A DNA stretch of 64,000 bases from assembly GCA_032622095.1 (NCBI GenBank), contig CP136066.1, forward strand, positions 131,349,917 to 131,413,916, read 5' to 3'. Shown in pieces: positions 1 through 12,206 of the stretch. The DNA comes from Siphonodentalium dalli (lineage: Eukaryota; Mollusca; Scaphopoda; Gadilida; Siphonodentaliidae). Under the pieces are notes generated by a model, which was not told where the DNA came from, did not search any database, and saw only the letters and a program-made list of their open reading frames with translations. The position numbers and the translations under genes were made by a program. How positions within the stretch are numbered: position 1 is the first letter of the stretch; each line of letters opens with the position of its first letter.

Positions 1-330
1 AAGCCCTTTCACCCTTTGTTTGACCTAAATCGGCCAAGGGGCCGAGAAATGGCAAGGAGCCCTATTTCAACACTTCTGGACGCGGCCATTTCTGATCGGA
101 TGGGGCGAAAGGGGTGAATATTTATATTGCCACCATACAACTCTCTTCGGTAACAAACAAAACAATCCAAGAAATGGCATGAGTGCCCTATTTGAACCCT
201 TCTGGACGGCTGCCATTTTGGACCGGGTGGGGTGAATATTTAGATTGGCTTGGGCTACAACACCCTTTATTTGACAAAAATCTGTCAAGTGGGCGAGAAA
301 TGGCATGATAAATTTGGACTTCCCGCAATC
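1..330. repeat. Diverged tandem repeat, period about 122-126 bp
   Basis: A block containing the words GAAATGGCA, CCCTATTT and CTTCTGGACG recurs near 46, 172 and (shortened) 293. The segment before it, with a CACCCTTTGTTTGAC-like core, is seen at 1-46 and again near 255-295. No coding signal is credible in any frame here; the open frames simply follow the repeat. The array may continue left of the window. Confidence 0.6.
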
Positions 331-1100
331 TAACATATATCAACAATACAATATATTGACCACCATGCCGGGCAAATCGGGACATGCTTTGATGACAGTT
401 TACAGAGAGATAATTATCTATTTTTGTGTTATTGTTAGGCGAGGTAAGTTGGTAGGCTATAAATAGGAAATGGCCCTGGGGTGAAAGCAACGAACGAAAA
501 TTAGTGAAACTATGGTACTTAATGTTCAGAAAAATAGAATTGAACACCACAAAAGTAGCCTGGTGATCTCTTCTAAACTCGAATGGCTCTCCAAACAAAT
601 TGCATACTGAAATTAGTCACAAATGTTTGAACTGAATCATCTGACGTAATCAAGTTCCCCAGGAAATGCGCAGCACGTTTCAGGCACGTTATGCCGATGT
701 CCCGCTTTGCCCGGGTGTCCCACTTTACCCGGCACGTCTCCCATAATATATAGTAAAAGCAAATCACTTCGTAACATTCGTAAATTTGATGGTTCCAATG
801 ATAACAAAACAGACCATACATTTAATATAAAATAATTGAATGGTAAATAGTTTGTTCACATTTGTACAACGTATTTTCAATAAGATTAGAAGTAATTAAC
901 ACTTCCATGCATTCATTCTAGACGTTGAAAGTATATACCAAACCATGTATTAAAATCAAATCCGGTCAATTTGCATGTACTTTGGTTGAATTATATTCAG
1001 TTGAATTGTGAATTAAATACACCTAAATAATTTGGTGATTGACTAATTTTGGTGGCCATGGATGTGAAGCCCACAGCACTAGTTCAATGTGTTAAATAAG
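331..1100. other. No recognisable feature
   Basis: AT-rich sequence with no convincing reading frame, RNA gene or element end. Short open frames are present but lack codon-like composition or family motifs. Confidence 0.5.
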
Positions 1101-1103
1101 TGT

Positions 1104-1196
1104 GCGTTTTGACACACACGAGGTAACAACTTGTTTGAAAAATGTTGTAGCATATTCTCGTAGCTGCCAAAATACTATGCAATATGTCATATACTA
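1104..1196 (+). repeat. Direct repeat copy 1, interrupted by a MITE
   Basis: This stretch (CTTGTTTGAAAAAT... TAGCTGCCAAAATACTATG... GTCATATACTA) is repeated with about 10 percent difference at 2132-2219. Copy 1 runs directly into the left end of the TA-flanked MITE, whereas copy 2 continues without it, so copy 2 serves as a related empty site. Confidence 0.65.
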
Positions 1197-1495
1197 TAGC
1201 TGAAAGGGTCACTCTCACCAAAAAAAGTGCTGAAGGGTACACAGGATTTGAAAATGTTCTGAAGGGTACACAGGGTTTGAAATATCGCTCTAAATGACGT
1301 TTAGTTTTCGTATCTGCCATGATTTCTGTCAGAGAATAATTGTTTACGTTCCAATGAACATTAAAATGAACTGAAAACAAACTGCTTATGGGCATCAGAC
1401 TTTCAGAAATACAGTTTAAGTAACGATGTTAGTGGCGATCAAAATCCGGTGTACCCTTCAGCCATTTGTTTTGGTGAGAGTGACCCCTTCAGCTA
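1197..1495. mobile_element. MITE with TA target duplication (Tc1/mariner-like)
   Basis: The ends are inverted repeats of about 27 bp beginning TAGCTGAAAGGGTCACTC on the left and the reverse complement on the right, flanked by TA at 1195-1196 and 1496-1497. A second inner motif, GAAGGGTACACAGG, occurs twice on the left and inverted once near 1450. There is no transposase frame, so it is non-autonomous. The TA duplication and short TIRs fit the Tc1/mariner superfamily; that assignment is inferred from structure only. Confidence 0.7.
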
Positions 1496-2131
1496 TATTA
1501 TATGGTCCAACATTTCATATACGGTCATTACACTTATTGCCAGATGCTGATCAACGACCATCAATAGCACCGGTGGCATATTTATATATAATTTAACCAC
1601 ATGCTTTACATTAGGGTACACAGTTTAAGAAGAGTGTCGTAGTTTAGCGGTTTGCTTGTGCCATACAGCAATATCTAATCTTAAAGTCGACTCAGTTTAT
1701 AGCGAAATTCCAGTAAATTAGGCATGCACCTTGCCTATATGGACGATTCAGACATACATGTAATTTGCTGAACTCCTTTCGTAAATTTCGGTGTAAGCCG
1801 GTTGACTCGTTTGGTATACTCTAGTTATTCAGTCTATTCTGAACAAGTTCGTGGTAAATAATCACTTAATTGTGGTGCGTGTTCACTCATCACGAATGAA
1901 AAAGCTACGATTCACAAGGAAAAATACATTTTTTTAAAGCAGGGTTCAATATATTGCCGACTAAATGTGCTTTCTTTCAATAAACATAACATTAGTAACA
2001 ATATTTTTGGTCCAAGCAGAGAAAAAGCATGAAATAGAAAATGTTCGTGGAATACACCAGTAAACACATCGCGGAAAATCCTTCGACTGACTACTTTTTG
2101 TCAGAATGTTTGAGCAAACAAATGTGAGTTT

Positions 2132-2219
2132 GGACACACATTATGTATCAGCTTGTTTGAAAAATAGTGTAGCATGTGCTCGTAGCTGCCAAAATACTAT
2201 GTAATCTGTCATATACTAG
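2132..2219 (+). repeat. Direct repeat copy 2 (related empty site)
   Basis: Same sequence family as 1104-1196, but lacking the 299-bp MITE at its right end. Confidence 0.6.
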
Positions 2220-2229
2220 ATTATTACCT

Positions 2230-4590
2230 TTTTCTTCATTTCTCGGTGTGTTTTCTTCGCCTCCGCCATTTTTAATGCGTGGTACTTATAAACTCGAAAC
2301 CACGTGATTCCCCACCGTGATTAGTTGGACATTAATTTGACACCATAAGTTGGAATGTTCTCAAAGTTTGATTTTTCAACAAGAAAAAGTTGGTAATTTT
2401 CCAACCTTAGGGTGTATCATGTTGGATATTTCCAAGGGGGTGCAAATGGATTTCTGCGAACCTGTGAAATTGATGTTTGGTTCAAGTGAGGGGGGGGGGG
2501 TACAGTTGGCCGGAAATTTGATGAAACCTCTAGCCACGTTCTTAGAACTTGTACGTGTGGGTACTTAATCAATAAATTGACTGATATTTCCACTATATAG
2601 TCCTGAGATCCTAGAATAAGCTTTACATTTGTGTTTGTGCAATTGTGAGATGTAGTTCACGTGCGATCACAAGACCACAACATTAGCTTCACGGGCAAAG
2701 CTTTATCCTCCAACTAATATTATTTTTGCAGCACGTTGGCCAAAAAATGCCTGTGTTTCTGCACTATACAGAGACTATTGTGCAAAACGACTGCATTTAA
2801 CGAAACAAAACATTTTAAATATGAAATTGCTATATTAAGACTAGATAGTACATACGTGTATCTGATAATCCATCGATATCATAAAATCCTACAATTTCTT
2901 GAATAAGAAGGAACATATAATAATGAACAAAGCAGAAGACATATCCGTGTAGGTTCACGCGAATTCGGTCAATGGTGACGTATCCGCCGAATTTGAAATC
3001 GACATGCGTTCGGGCGGCATTTTATGGATGGAATTATGAAATTAACATTATGAAAGTGACAATGATTTGCTTCAAGTTCGCCATCAACCGAAGTGCTCCC
3101 CAGCGTTACTAGCAATAACATTATTACTTGGCTAATATCAGTAATATTCTCCGAGTTTATACACTCGATAACACAATTTTGTCTCCGCGTTTAAAATTCT
3201 TTGATATAGATCGCATATATTCTGCAATAAGTTGCACACAAGGGACGAATTCTTATGTGTTTAAACTCCGAGGTGGCGAAATCTCTGTTTGTTTACATTA
3301 TGAATGTTTGAGTCCGTAATCGGAATCAGAATCTTAATCTGGATTACGACGAAATAACGATTGATTACGATTACGGTCTGTTCGTTTACTGATTCTGGTC
3401 TGTTCGTTTACCGAACCACGTCGTACCGGGTCTAATCCGTAAGCTGAATCCAGATTCTCCCGCCAAATAACGACTCTGGCGTCAAGTGATTTACTTTGTG
3501 TTGTGACCAGTGACGATTTATAATGAATTGAAGGGTAGGTCCCAAGCAACGGTCGGATTACCTGCTATCCCTAGTAACTCTATATCCTTAAACAATATAT
3601 ATACACTACATAATGTGTGGACACATGTTAAATATCCTGTAGACTAACTCGTTGTGCAGTTTGGTCCCGAAACGTCACCAAGAAGGCCTCAAATTGCCAC
3701 TGAGAAGAGTAAAAACATACATATCCTTGTTCGGGTAGCTGCATGGCAACGGTTGTTATGGGCAACATGATATAAAATGATGTCGCAAACCATATTATCA
3801 TATGTCAAAACTAAACCTCCAATATGTAATTAACAATTACTACAGTTCAATTAAATGCTGTAAACTATCTCCATAGAGACATTGTATTATTTTGGTAATT
3901 GTCTAGCAACCATTGCTAAGGAGAGTCCCATCTCGATGGGGTCTATGTTTGGAAATGATCACTATGGTCCAAGAAACATATGTGCCAAGATTGATGCTTT
4001 TATCATAATTTGTGCAATTCTGACACCAAGCGCATGGACTGGAAATACACATGGTAGTGTTGTCGCACCAGGGGACCTGTGCAGTCATAGCCCAAGGTAT
4101 GGGAGGTATTTAACGACCGAAATTCAGTGGAGAAACGAATGAAGATGCGAAGAATTGGTGAATTATGTTCGACAGCTATGTAGTTATCAAGAGCCAACTG
4201 TCGCCAATTCACTATTATAGCAATGCGTTTGGACGACAGTGCCAACAAATGGTGTAATGCTTATGTTGGACATAACAACAGAGGTAGATTCCATGGCAGT
4301 GGTGTGTGAATTCGAATTTGATGATGCGGCTGCACGCTATGTACATAAACATGGACATCATGCTATACCAGGAGAGCCACCACATCTTGGCCCAATTTAA
4401 GTAATGGATCAGGGACTCTCCAAGCCAGGGACATCAACAAAGCTACATCAGTTGCATCCTAATTTCTCGAATGTGAGACGAATTCCAGCTGATCGGAGAG
4501 GATATATGAGCAGGCCATATTAGACTTGGAACTGTAATACTAATTCACCAACAAACATCGTAGGTAGTCACGTTAATATATGTATACCTT
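2230..4590. other. No gene recognised
   Basis: AT-rich interval with a G run near 2491-2500 and a loosely inverted AATCTGGATT motif pair around 3334 and 3447. Open frames at 3128-3319 and 3882-4142 have no recognisable domain, and the antisense frames overlap them equally well. I see no splice-supported gene. Confidence 0.45.
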
Positions 4591-4597
4591 TATATAC

Positions 4598-4750
4598 CAG
4601 GGATGGGTCAATTACTTGCCCAAAGTAATTAATTACAATTACTTTTTAAAAATCTCAATTACAAATACGATTACAGTTACTTTCAAAACGCAAAGTAATT
4701 AATTACAATTACTTGGCAATGTAATTAATTATTTTTCAATTACTTTAATG
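4598..4750 (+). mobile_element. Solo end of a hAT-like MITE
   Basis: Starts with CAGGGATGGGTCAATTACTT, followed by four AATTAATTACAATTACTT-like copies. Such CAGGGATGGG ends with iterated AATTACTT are typical of short hAT-type elements. No matching opposite end was found within the next kilobase, so this is a fragment or a truncated copy. Confidence 0.4.
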
Positions 4751-4887
4751 CTACTTTCAACTTTCTCATATGTTTCATTGTGAACGGTTATGTAAACAAA
4801 AAATCTGGTCACAGAGCACATATATACCAGAACTTATTATTTTATTATAATCAGATGTGACTACATCTATTATATATTTTGGAAGAT

Positions 4888-4945
4888 CTGTGTGTGTGTG
4901 TGTGGGGGTGTTGGGGGGGGGGGGGGGTGTGGGTGTGTCTGTGTG
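4888..4945. repeat. GT microsatellite with poly-G
   Basis: A GT run is followed by an interrupted run of about 15 G and further GT. It precedes the 130-bp repeat array, as microsatellites often do at the edge of such repeats. Confidence 0.8.
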
Positions 4946-4954
4946 TGTGTTCGC

Positions 4955-5480
4955 GATGGACTCGAAAACGGCCGAGCCGATTTCGATGAAACTTGGTATG
5001 TGGGGGTATGTTCGGCCGGCGGGTGGCATGGGCCTATTAATTTGTCCGTGCGACGTGACCTTGACCTTGAAATCGGGTCATTTCAAGGTCAAACGCCCGA
5101 ATATCACGAGATTTCGATGAAACTTGGTATGTGGGGGTACTTTCTTATGGCGAGTCTCATAAGCATATTCATTTGCCCGTGCGACGTGACCTTGACCTTG
5201 AAATCGGGTAACTTCAAGGTCAAATCGCCAATTTTGATGGGATTCGACGAAATTTGATACGTGGGGTTACTTTTGTCCACTGATTGTTTTGGATGGGTAA
5301 CCTTCAAAATGATCAATTCAAGGTCAAATCGGGTAAAACCGAATGGATTTCGACGGGCACGTTTGTCGGGTACTTTTGTCCGGGCAGTGTTTTTGGACTG
5401 GTCAAATCGTGACCCCACTTGACATTGACCTTCAAAATGGACAATTCAAGGTCAAAGCCCGGACGAAGTCGGGTCACCTT
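4955..5480 (+). repeat. Tandem 130-bp repeat with AGGTCA half-sites
   Basis: Four diverged units start near 4979, 5110, 5240 and 5346, each opening with GATTTCGATGAAACTTGG-like sequence. Each unit ends with a block in which GACCTTGA and TCAAGGTCA face each other (5053-5093, 5183-5222, 5299-5333, 5422-5457). The block resembles a widespread invertebrate repeat. TCAAGGTCA matches the extended half-site bound by monomeric nuclear receptors of the NR5A/ERR type; binding here is untested. Confidence 0.65.
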
Positions 5481-6420
5481 CTAGTTGTATATATACACAC
5501 ATTCTCAACAAGAAATCAACCATGATATTTAGCAGGTAACATGTGTGGGTGGAGTCAATTGTTGAATACAGTACATTTACAATTTGTTGTGGTCCTGGAC
5601 TTATATATGGTGGTCTCCGGTCCTTACCAATTTTGTTTATTATGCATCCTTGCATATCAGTATGAATGACAATACTTGTGATAATGGCAACTTGTGATAC
5701 AACACATGCGAATGACAGTGAATGGTTTCAATATTAAAATCTAACTAAACATGCAAAGAATTTATAATTGTTTCCAATGATTTTATTCATAAATAGTATG
5801 CATTAGTTGTAATTCATGTAAGAAAATTAAAAAAATATGTACTGAATTAAATACACATAACACATTGTCTATTCCCAATATTTTGATGCACTGCGCATGA
5901 TGAAACCTGAACAATAAATGTAAAACAAAGTTTCATAAGTAGCTATCCCTTCCCAATAAAGACCAAACAATATAAGATACGACAATCTAGCGAAACTAAT
6001 AAAGTACACACTTAAGTGGACACTCCCACATCTAGCTTCTGGATGTCGTACTGCAATGTCACAGAAGTAACAGCCCGTTTCTACATGTATCAATATTTCA
6101 CAATATCCCGATATACACAAAGACCATATACCGAACAAACCTTCTTTGGCACCATGATGCCTGCAGTATGTCAGAGAATTATTCACATGCGATAATCAAA
6201 TATGATCTTATACCGTACTGCAGAAGTATTGCAAATTTCCACATTTTGTTTGTGAATTTATGAATGTTCGTTTTTGATAAAATATACACAGATCACGTGT
6301 TATTAGTATGTTATCTTGATTTGTTTTGCTCGTCTCAATTTATATCTGTACCTGTCCAGATATATGACATTGAAATTCGTGCCTTTGTTCATTTTAGTCT
6401 AGGAAAAAATTGACATAGGT
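5481..6420. other. No recognisable feature
   Basis: AT-rich DNA without a supported frame, RNA or element end. Confidence 0.4.
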
Positions 6421-6428
6421 GCAATGTC

Positions 6429-6449
6429 GCCCCCCCCCCCCCCCCCCCA
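6429..6449. repeat. Poly-C run
   Basis: About 20 consecutive C residues; likely variable in length and prone to sequencing error. Confidence 0.9.
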
Positions 6450-6846
6450 GAGTCAATTTATGAGACATATATTTGTGGTAAGCGTAAATTCTTTACTTTC
6501 GGAATCCGTATGTTGGATTTATTTGTCAGGTAGGCGGACTTTTTTCTCTCACCGCGTGATTTTCTTGAGGACCCGATGGAAAAATCGTTCAGTTTTAGCT
6601 CAGCTCAGCTCCGGTGGAGCTATAGTCATCACTCCTCGTCCGTCGTCCGTCTCAATATACCCCTCCCCCCCCCCTCCCGTCCGTCAAGAATCATCTTCTT
6701 TTCCAGAACCATAAGACCGAATGGGTTCAAATTTGGTGTGGATGTTCCCTAGGTGACTCACATTCAGATTTGTTCAAATGAGGTCACCAGATCTTTTTTT
6801 TATGAATCCAGGGCCATAACTCTTTAAACAAAATTTACATTGAACA

Positions 6847-6855
6847 CCTTGCTCA
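6847..6855 (+). repeat. Target-site duplication, left copy
   Basis: CCTTGCTCA here and at 8953-8961 brackets the L1/Tx1-like LINE inside the foldback element. Confidence 0.7.
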
Positions 6856-8157
6856 TTAAATCTCTCATACTCCCAAACTTACTCACCTATTCATATCGCT
6901 CCCCAACCCAGAACCACAATTTGTACATAGACTAGAATCATTGTTTTTTAACTTTGTGTGGGGCAGCAAGCGTGACCGAGTCAAGAGAAAACTGTCATGC
7001 CAAGACTATAAACAAGGTGGCCTCAAGATGGTAGATATTAAAAACTTCATCACTTCCATGAAAATAACATGGATCAGGCGTTTAGTGAACAAAAGCTCTA
7101 AATGGACCCCGTTGACAGAACTCCCTATCCTTAAAGACCCTTTTTTCCTCACCTATCATTATTCATATTTTTACAGTAAAGCGAAAAAGGTTCAAAATCA
7201 CTTTTGGCGCGACGTACTTATAGCATGGGCAAATTTCCTAGAAAAAAATATTAGAAATGTAAACATATCTACATGCACTCTCTGGAACAACGCCAATATA
7301 AAAATGAATGGAAGCCCTATCAATTTTGCTGCATGGCGCAAGGAGGGAATATATTTTGTACACGATCTGTTACAAGAAAGCGGCAATTTCCATACGACTG
7401 AAACGATATACTCAACTTACAAAATACGTACAAACTTCCTTATCTTAAATAGTATCCGACGACAGCTTATCTTTTACTCAAACAAAATCTCAAAACCCAT
7501 TGTCCGAAGCCCAATGCCCACCCTCCCAGATAATTTTGTGACCCTACTCAGAAATCCTCGCGGAGGACGCGATTTCTATGACATATTAAACTACGATTGC
7601 CATGTACCCACTTCCCATGCAAAATGGCAAATAGCAATAGGTGAAGAAGAAATTGACTGGAATATATACAATAAACTACCATTTTCCACGACGCCTGACA
7701 CAAAGCTTCAATGGCTTCAGTATAGAATTAACTCTAGAATTATATCCTGAAAATAGCCACAATTCCACAAGATGATACATGCGTGCGTTGCAAAGACAAG
7801 AAGGAAAGCATATCACATATATTTTGGGAATGTGAACACGTTCAAACTTTTCTGACAGACATACATTCATGGGGAAACCGAAACAACGTCAAATTGCAAG
7901 CGACTAAACGAATAATGATAATTGGGTCCCGCTGTGTAAATGACAATTATACCACTAATTTATTCTGGCTCTTAGTAAAACAATATATCTATAGAACAAA
8001 ATTCACACCAGAAAAATTTACAATTTCGTCATTCCAAGGAGATTTACGCTTTCGATATAAATGTGAAAAATATAATGCACGCCGTGAATTTAAATTGGAA
8101 GAGTTCGAAAAAGACTGGTTCTTGTTCAAATTTGCCGTGAAAGAAAATGCACAATAA
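6856..8157 (+). pseudogene. LINE ORF2 C-terminal remnant (L1/Tx1 type)
   Basis: Continuous homology-like sequence in two frames: 6856-7750 carries the post-RT region with the FVWGSKRDRVKRK and GGLKMVDI words typical of L1/Tx1 ORF2, and 7743-8157 carries a Cys-x2-Cys-x8-His-x5-Cys zinc knuckle (CVRCKDK... HIFWEC) and the C-terminus. A frameshift near 7740, where the first frame stops, separates them. RT and endonuclease domains are absent because of 5' truncation. It cannot encode a working protein. The frame is open upstream of the first ATG at 6941, so that ATG is not a real start. Confidence 0.8.
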
Positions 8158-8379
8158 TTACTCCTATCACCAGAAATGTTATTATTGCTACTATTATATT
8201 ACTCCCACTATTCATAGCCGTCCTTAGTTGGCCATGAATGAATACAGAAATGTCGACCAGAGCACATAACTAATTATTACTTCCATTGTGTATATATATA
8301 TACCCACATCAAATGTTCTTATACTCTGTTAAGAAACTATATCTACTTGTTCACCACCGATAACAGCCGACCTTCGCCC

Positions 8380-8785
8380 ACGGGACTAAGGCTACGTTCA
8401 CACACCTCGACAAATTGCACGCCAAATTTCCACACGATTCGTCAAATTAAAGCCAATTCCTGCACATATGAATGATATATCTTGAATTCTTAATGTATAT
8501 TATTTTAGCATTAGAACATATGATTTTAGATACTAAACACAAATAACGATTACACAGTTGACCCTTAAAAATAGTTTTATATTGTATGTCTGAAATCTCT
8601 AATATTCCATGAGCGCATATATATTTCCAGGCTTCGAAACTGTCCAATATATAATAGACGGCAATGACTGAAAATAATACTCGTAGTTTATACTCCATAT
8701 TTAGCAAATCTTTGACATGTAAGTCAAATGCTACGTATTCCCCTGACAAGGTATCCCGGTTCGTGAACGTGGCCTCAGTCGGGAT
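8380..8785. mobile_element. Small TIR element in the LINE 3' UTR
   Basis: GACTAAGGCTACGTTCAC at about 8383 is matched by its near reverse complement GTGAACGTGGCCTCAGTC at about 8764-8781. About 400 bp of AT-rich noncoding DNA lies between them, and the LINE 3' sequence resumes afterwards. No clear target duplication was seen, so the superfamily is unassigned (hAT-like ends are possible). Confidence 0.45.
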
Positions 8786-8952
8786 TGTATGTAAGTTACG
8801 TATGAAAGCTGGTATGTCTGTAGAGAGCGCAAGACAGAGCGATAGGCGTGTGTCTGCATATTAATGCATTCTTTAGGTGTAACTTGTATTAGCTATGTAT
8901 ACGTATGTTCAAATGTTATTCAATAAAAATATTTAAAAAAAAACAAAAAACT

Positions 8953-8961
8953 CCTTGCTCA
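8953..8961 (+). repeat. Target-site duplication, right copy
   Basis: Second copy of CCTTGCTCA, immediately after the LINE A-rich tail. Confidence 0.7.
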
Positions 8962-10200
8962 ATTTAACAAAAAAATTATAATATTTTTTTTTTTAAATTT
9001 AATAATAATTGTTTTTTTTTCATATTTATTTTTAATTTAGATTTAACTCGTTGCTCAATTAAATAGATATATTTTTAATCTATTTGAAAAAAAATGAAAA
9101 ATTGAAGTCATTATAACATCTGCAGAGTTATGAAACTTAAGGTTATGAAAAATCTTTAATGAAATCACTGAGACTCATTACACTTTCGCTTTCCTGCACC
9201 CGGAGAAGACGACAATTATTGTTGGGTGGACAGAAGGACACCATGACAGATTGACTGAGAGAAGGAAACCCCAACAAACAAATTCAATCCAGTGTACCAC
9301 TAATTTTCTTTGCAAAATCACGGTATAACGATTTCACGTAGTGGGTGGTAACAATGTAATATTAGAGCAGCACATTTTATTCAATTTGATTTTAATGACA
9401 ACACAAACATATCAGTGCTACGGGATTTATATTCCAGACAATTAATGACATGTGTAGGCTAGCTGGCCAAAGCAAATATCATTGACTGCAACTTAATAAT
9501 ATGGTGGGAGAAGTATGAGGGGGCAGGGGAGGTCTGATCCATGCTGGGGGCGAGGAAAGAGAAAGTTTAATGAGTCTCAGTGATTTCATTAAAGATTTCA
9601 TAACTTTAAGTTTCATAACTCTGCAGATGTTATAACGACTTCAATTTTTCATTTTGTTTTAAAGATGTTTTTTTTATATATTTATTTGAGCAACGAGTTA
9701 TATCTCAATTAAAAAATATATATAAATATTCATATTTTATTATTTTTTTATTATTATTATATTTTTTTTTTATTGAGCAATGAGTTCAATCTAAATTGTT
9801 TTTTTAAAAAGAGTTATGACCCTGGATTCAAAACTATTTGGCCAAGTGACCTCATTTAAACAAATCTGAATGTGAGTCACCTTGGGAACATCCACAGTGG
9901 ATTCCACACCAAATATGAACCCATTCGGTCTTATGTTTCCAGAGAAGAATATGTTTAAAGAATTGTTGACGGACGGATCGACGGACGGACGGGCGGGTGA
10001 GCAGACGGACGGATGTACGGACGACGGCCGAGGAGTGTTGACTATAATTCCACCGGAGACTTCGTCTCATATCAGGTGAGCTAAAAATGGCACACTAACC
10101 CAAAGATGGCTGCCAAATGTAGTGGCCGGAATATATGTGGAAATTGTGAAATATTTAAGAACTTAAGTTTAAGTTTAAGCTGTAGATCTACAAACATTAA

Positions 10201-10669
10201 AGGTACTCAACCCGTAAAGAGGGTCCCCATCTCAACAGATTCCAACAACAACAATCCGATCGGAGGGTCCTATATTACTATTTATTTGGTTTTGGGGGTA
10301 AAAAATATTTGATTCGAGTCGAGGAACCCATCAAACAAAGCTCAGAATTATTAGATATTGATTTTTGAAATTTGTTAATAACTCGAGATGAGTACTGCTA
10401 ACTGCCGTAATCTGCTCTGGATGTGTTCTCCAAATCTATTCAAACAGACAAGGATGGATAACTCTAAAATCAAGTGGTAATTTTAACACAATTTTGACTG
10501 AGTTCTGGGCCAGATGGTATTCCCGATAATGAAAAATAATAGATTTCTAAAATCGATATCTAACAAATCTGAGCTTTGATGGGTGACTTCCTCGACTCGA
10601 ATCAAATATTTTTGACCCCCGAAGCCATTGAAATAGTAATTGAGAGGAGTTTTATCGGGTTGAGTACCT
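10201..10669. mobile_element. MITE with TTAA target duplication
   Basis: Inverted ends AGGTACTCAACCCG (left) and CGGGTTGAGTACCT (right), each flanked outside by TTAA (10197-10200 and 10670-10673). Inner inverted segments (AATATTTGATTCGAGTCGAGGA near 10306 and its complement near 10590) extend the arms, giving a mostly foldback 469-bp element. TTAA targeting fits Kolobok or piggyBac; the AGG end favours Kolobok. No coding sequence. Confidence 0.75.
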
Positions 10670-10679
10670 TTAAAGTGAA

Positions 10680-11640
10680 AATATTACACAATGCATGTAT
10701 CTCCTGGCACCATATTAAAAAAATAATCAAATTTAGGTATTATTTTCTCCAAAAATAATCTAAAGCCCTTTTTGTCATCTTCTCGAAAGGCTTAACGTAC
10801 ATAATGTAACGGGGACATTACTTCCGGTGTAAACAATAAGTCGCACTATTTTGTTCTCTACAAATTAACGATTTAATTATCTAAATAACAGATGTCAGGA
10901 TATATTGTTATCATGGCCTTCTTGTGTTGTTCTCCGTGTTCATAATACTGTTGGAATTGAAGAAGATCAACATCAGACATTCAAATGGCGGTATGGATCG
11001 TTTTTGTTATTCAAAGTTATTGAACTCATTTTGATTTTGTCAATACCACCATGTTTTCCATGAACTGTACTCACGACGTATGTCCACAGTGAATTACTCC
11101 TCGCCGTGTGAAAATTTCACGCATGAGTAACTTTCGTAGTAAACGGTTTGATATGTGTGTCGTACAAGGGGACTCCCCTAACTAACAGTAACGGGTCGTC
11201 GACTTATTGTATAGATCCATATTCTAAATGACAATGGGAGACAAGAAAACCATAGTCAGAAATGGTAACGCCACCAAGATTATAGTATTACATATAAATA
11301 GAAATTATAAAAAATACATAAAATATTTTGATAACAATTGCGTTTAAACAAGTAATCCTTCAAATTATTACTAACAAAGCAAGTAAATGACTGTGGGGTC
11401 ACTCAACAGATTATAAAGACTTGGACTTAGTATACTGTAAATACTGGGACTGTATATTTTTTAATTTTAGTCTAAAATTTAAATGAAATAATTAAAAGAT
11501 AAAATTTAGCAAGTAGTAAAAGTTAATTTTATCATTTAATTTTTTTTTTTGGTTAAATAAAGGAATAATTTAAATGTAAAATTTGGTTTAAAAAAAAATG
11601 ATTGACCGTGGCTCTTCCAATAATTGCGCGACTGACCTGG
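10680..11640. other. No gene recognised
   Basis: AT-rich DNA. An AATAAGTCG motif near 10837 and its inverse near 11200 are too short to define an element. Confidence 0.4.
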
Positions 11641-11654
11641 TCAATTGTTCTTAA

Positions 11655-11880
11655 GAAGTTGTTTTGAGAATTACTATGGAGGGACATAGTTATGGCTGTG
11701 GCTTCGCGAGTAATTGACTTGGTGACGTGATGTTAACAATCTGAACTCCAGTAAACCAAGGACGCTCCATACCAAATATAAGGTAAATAAATAATTCTTT
11801 ATAAGTTGTTTTAATATTTACTATGGAGGGAAAGAATTGTGGTGCTGGCTTCGCAACTATTTGACCCCATTGTAACAAAT
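11655..11880 (+). repeat. Two diverged direct repeats of about 165 bp
   Basis: GAAGTTGTTTTGAGAATTACTATGGAGGGA with GGCTTCGCGA (from about 11655) recurs as AAGTTGTTTTAATATTTACTATGGAGGGA with GGCTTCGCAA (from about 11802). No coding signal. Confidence 0.5.
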
Positions 11881-12206
11881 ATAAATATTAGTCACTCAGG
11901 CAATAGATGTATCTATTCTGTATATTAAGTTATTGGGTCTTACGTGTCTTGAGATGTCTAAATATGTTTTGATGGACAGATCGCGCAAGCGCAAGGGACC
12001 CCGCCAATCTTATTTGTTGTGCTTCGAATTGTTGACTTATTAAATATGCACATATACTTAAGAAACAGTCGTGTGCGAAGCGCGCTCCCGTAGGTCGGTT
12101 TTTGGATGCCAGTTAATGAAAATATCATTGAAATAATCGGTTTCCCCCCAATAAACATCCATATATTCAATATACATGTTTTTGGAGCAGAATTAGGTAG
12201 ACCATA

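Larger units (their letters stand above)
6856..8952 (+). mobile_element. 5'-truncated L1/Tx1-like LINE
   Basis: The insertion begins inside the C-terminal part of ORF2, ends with AATAAAAATATT and an A-rich tail near 8922-8945, and is bounded by the direct repeat CCTTGCTCA. Truncation at the 5' end plus an A tail and target duplication are the marks of target-primed reverse transcription. It interrupts one arm of the foldback element, so it is the younger of the two. Confidence 0.8.
6593..10086. mobile_element. Long-TIR foldback element, split by a LINE
   Basis: The left side (6593-6855) and the right side (9790-10086) are inverted copies: TTTTAGCTCA, then CTCCGGTGGA, CACTCCTCG, GTCCGT runs, CATAAGACCGAATGGGTTCA, GTGACTCACATTCAGATTTG and ATCCAGGG follow in the same order from each end. 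A second arm segment, 9091-9215 against 9541-9655 (AACATCTGCAGAGTTATGAA), continues the inverted repeat inward, so the undisturbed element was about 1.4 kb and mostly arms. No transposase is present. The left tip is shorter than the right. Ends of this kind are very common in mollusc DNA, which is my main clue to the organism. Confidence 0.7.

Noticed and set aside
6424-6714. Proline-rich 96-codon frame
   Set aside because: It is created by a C run and a second CCCCTCCC stretch and overlaps the foldback element end.
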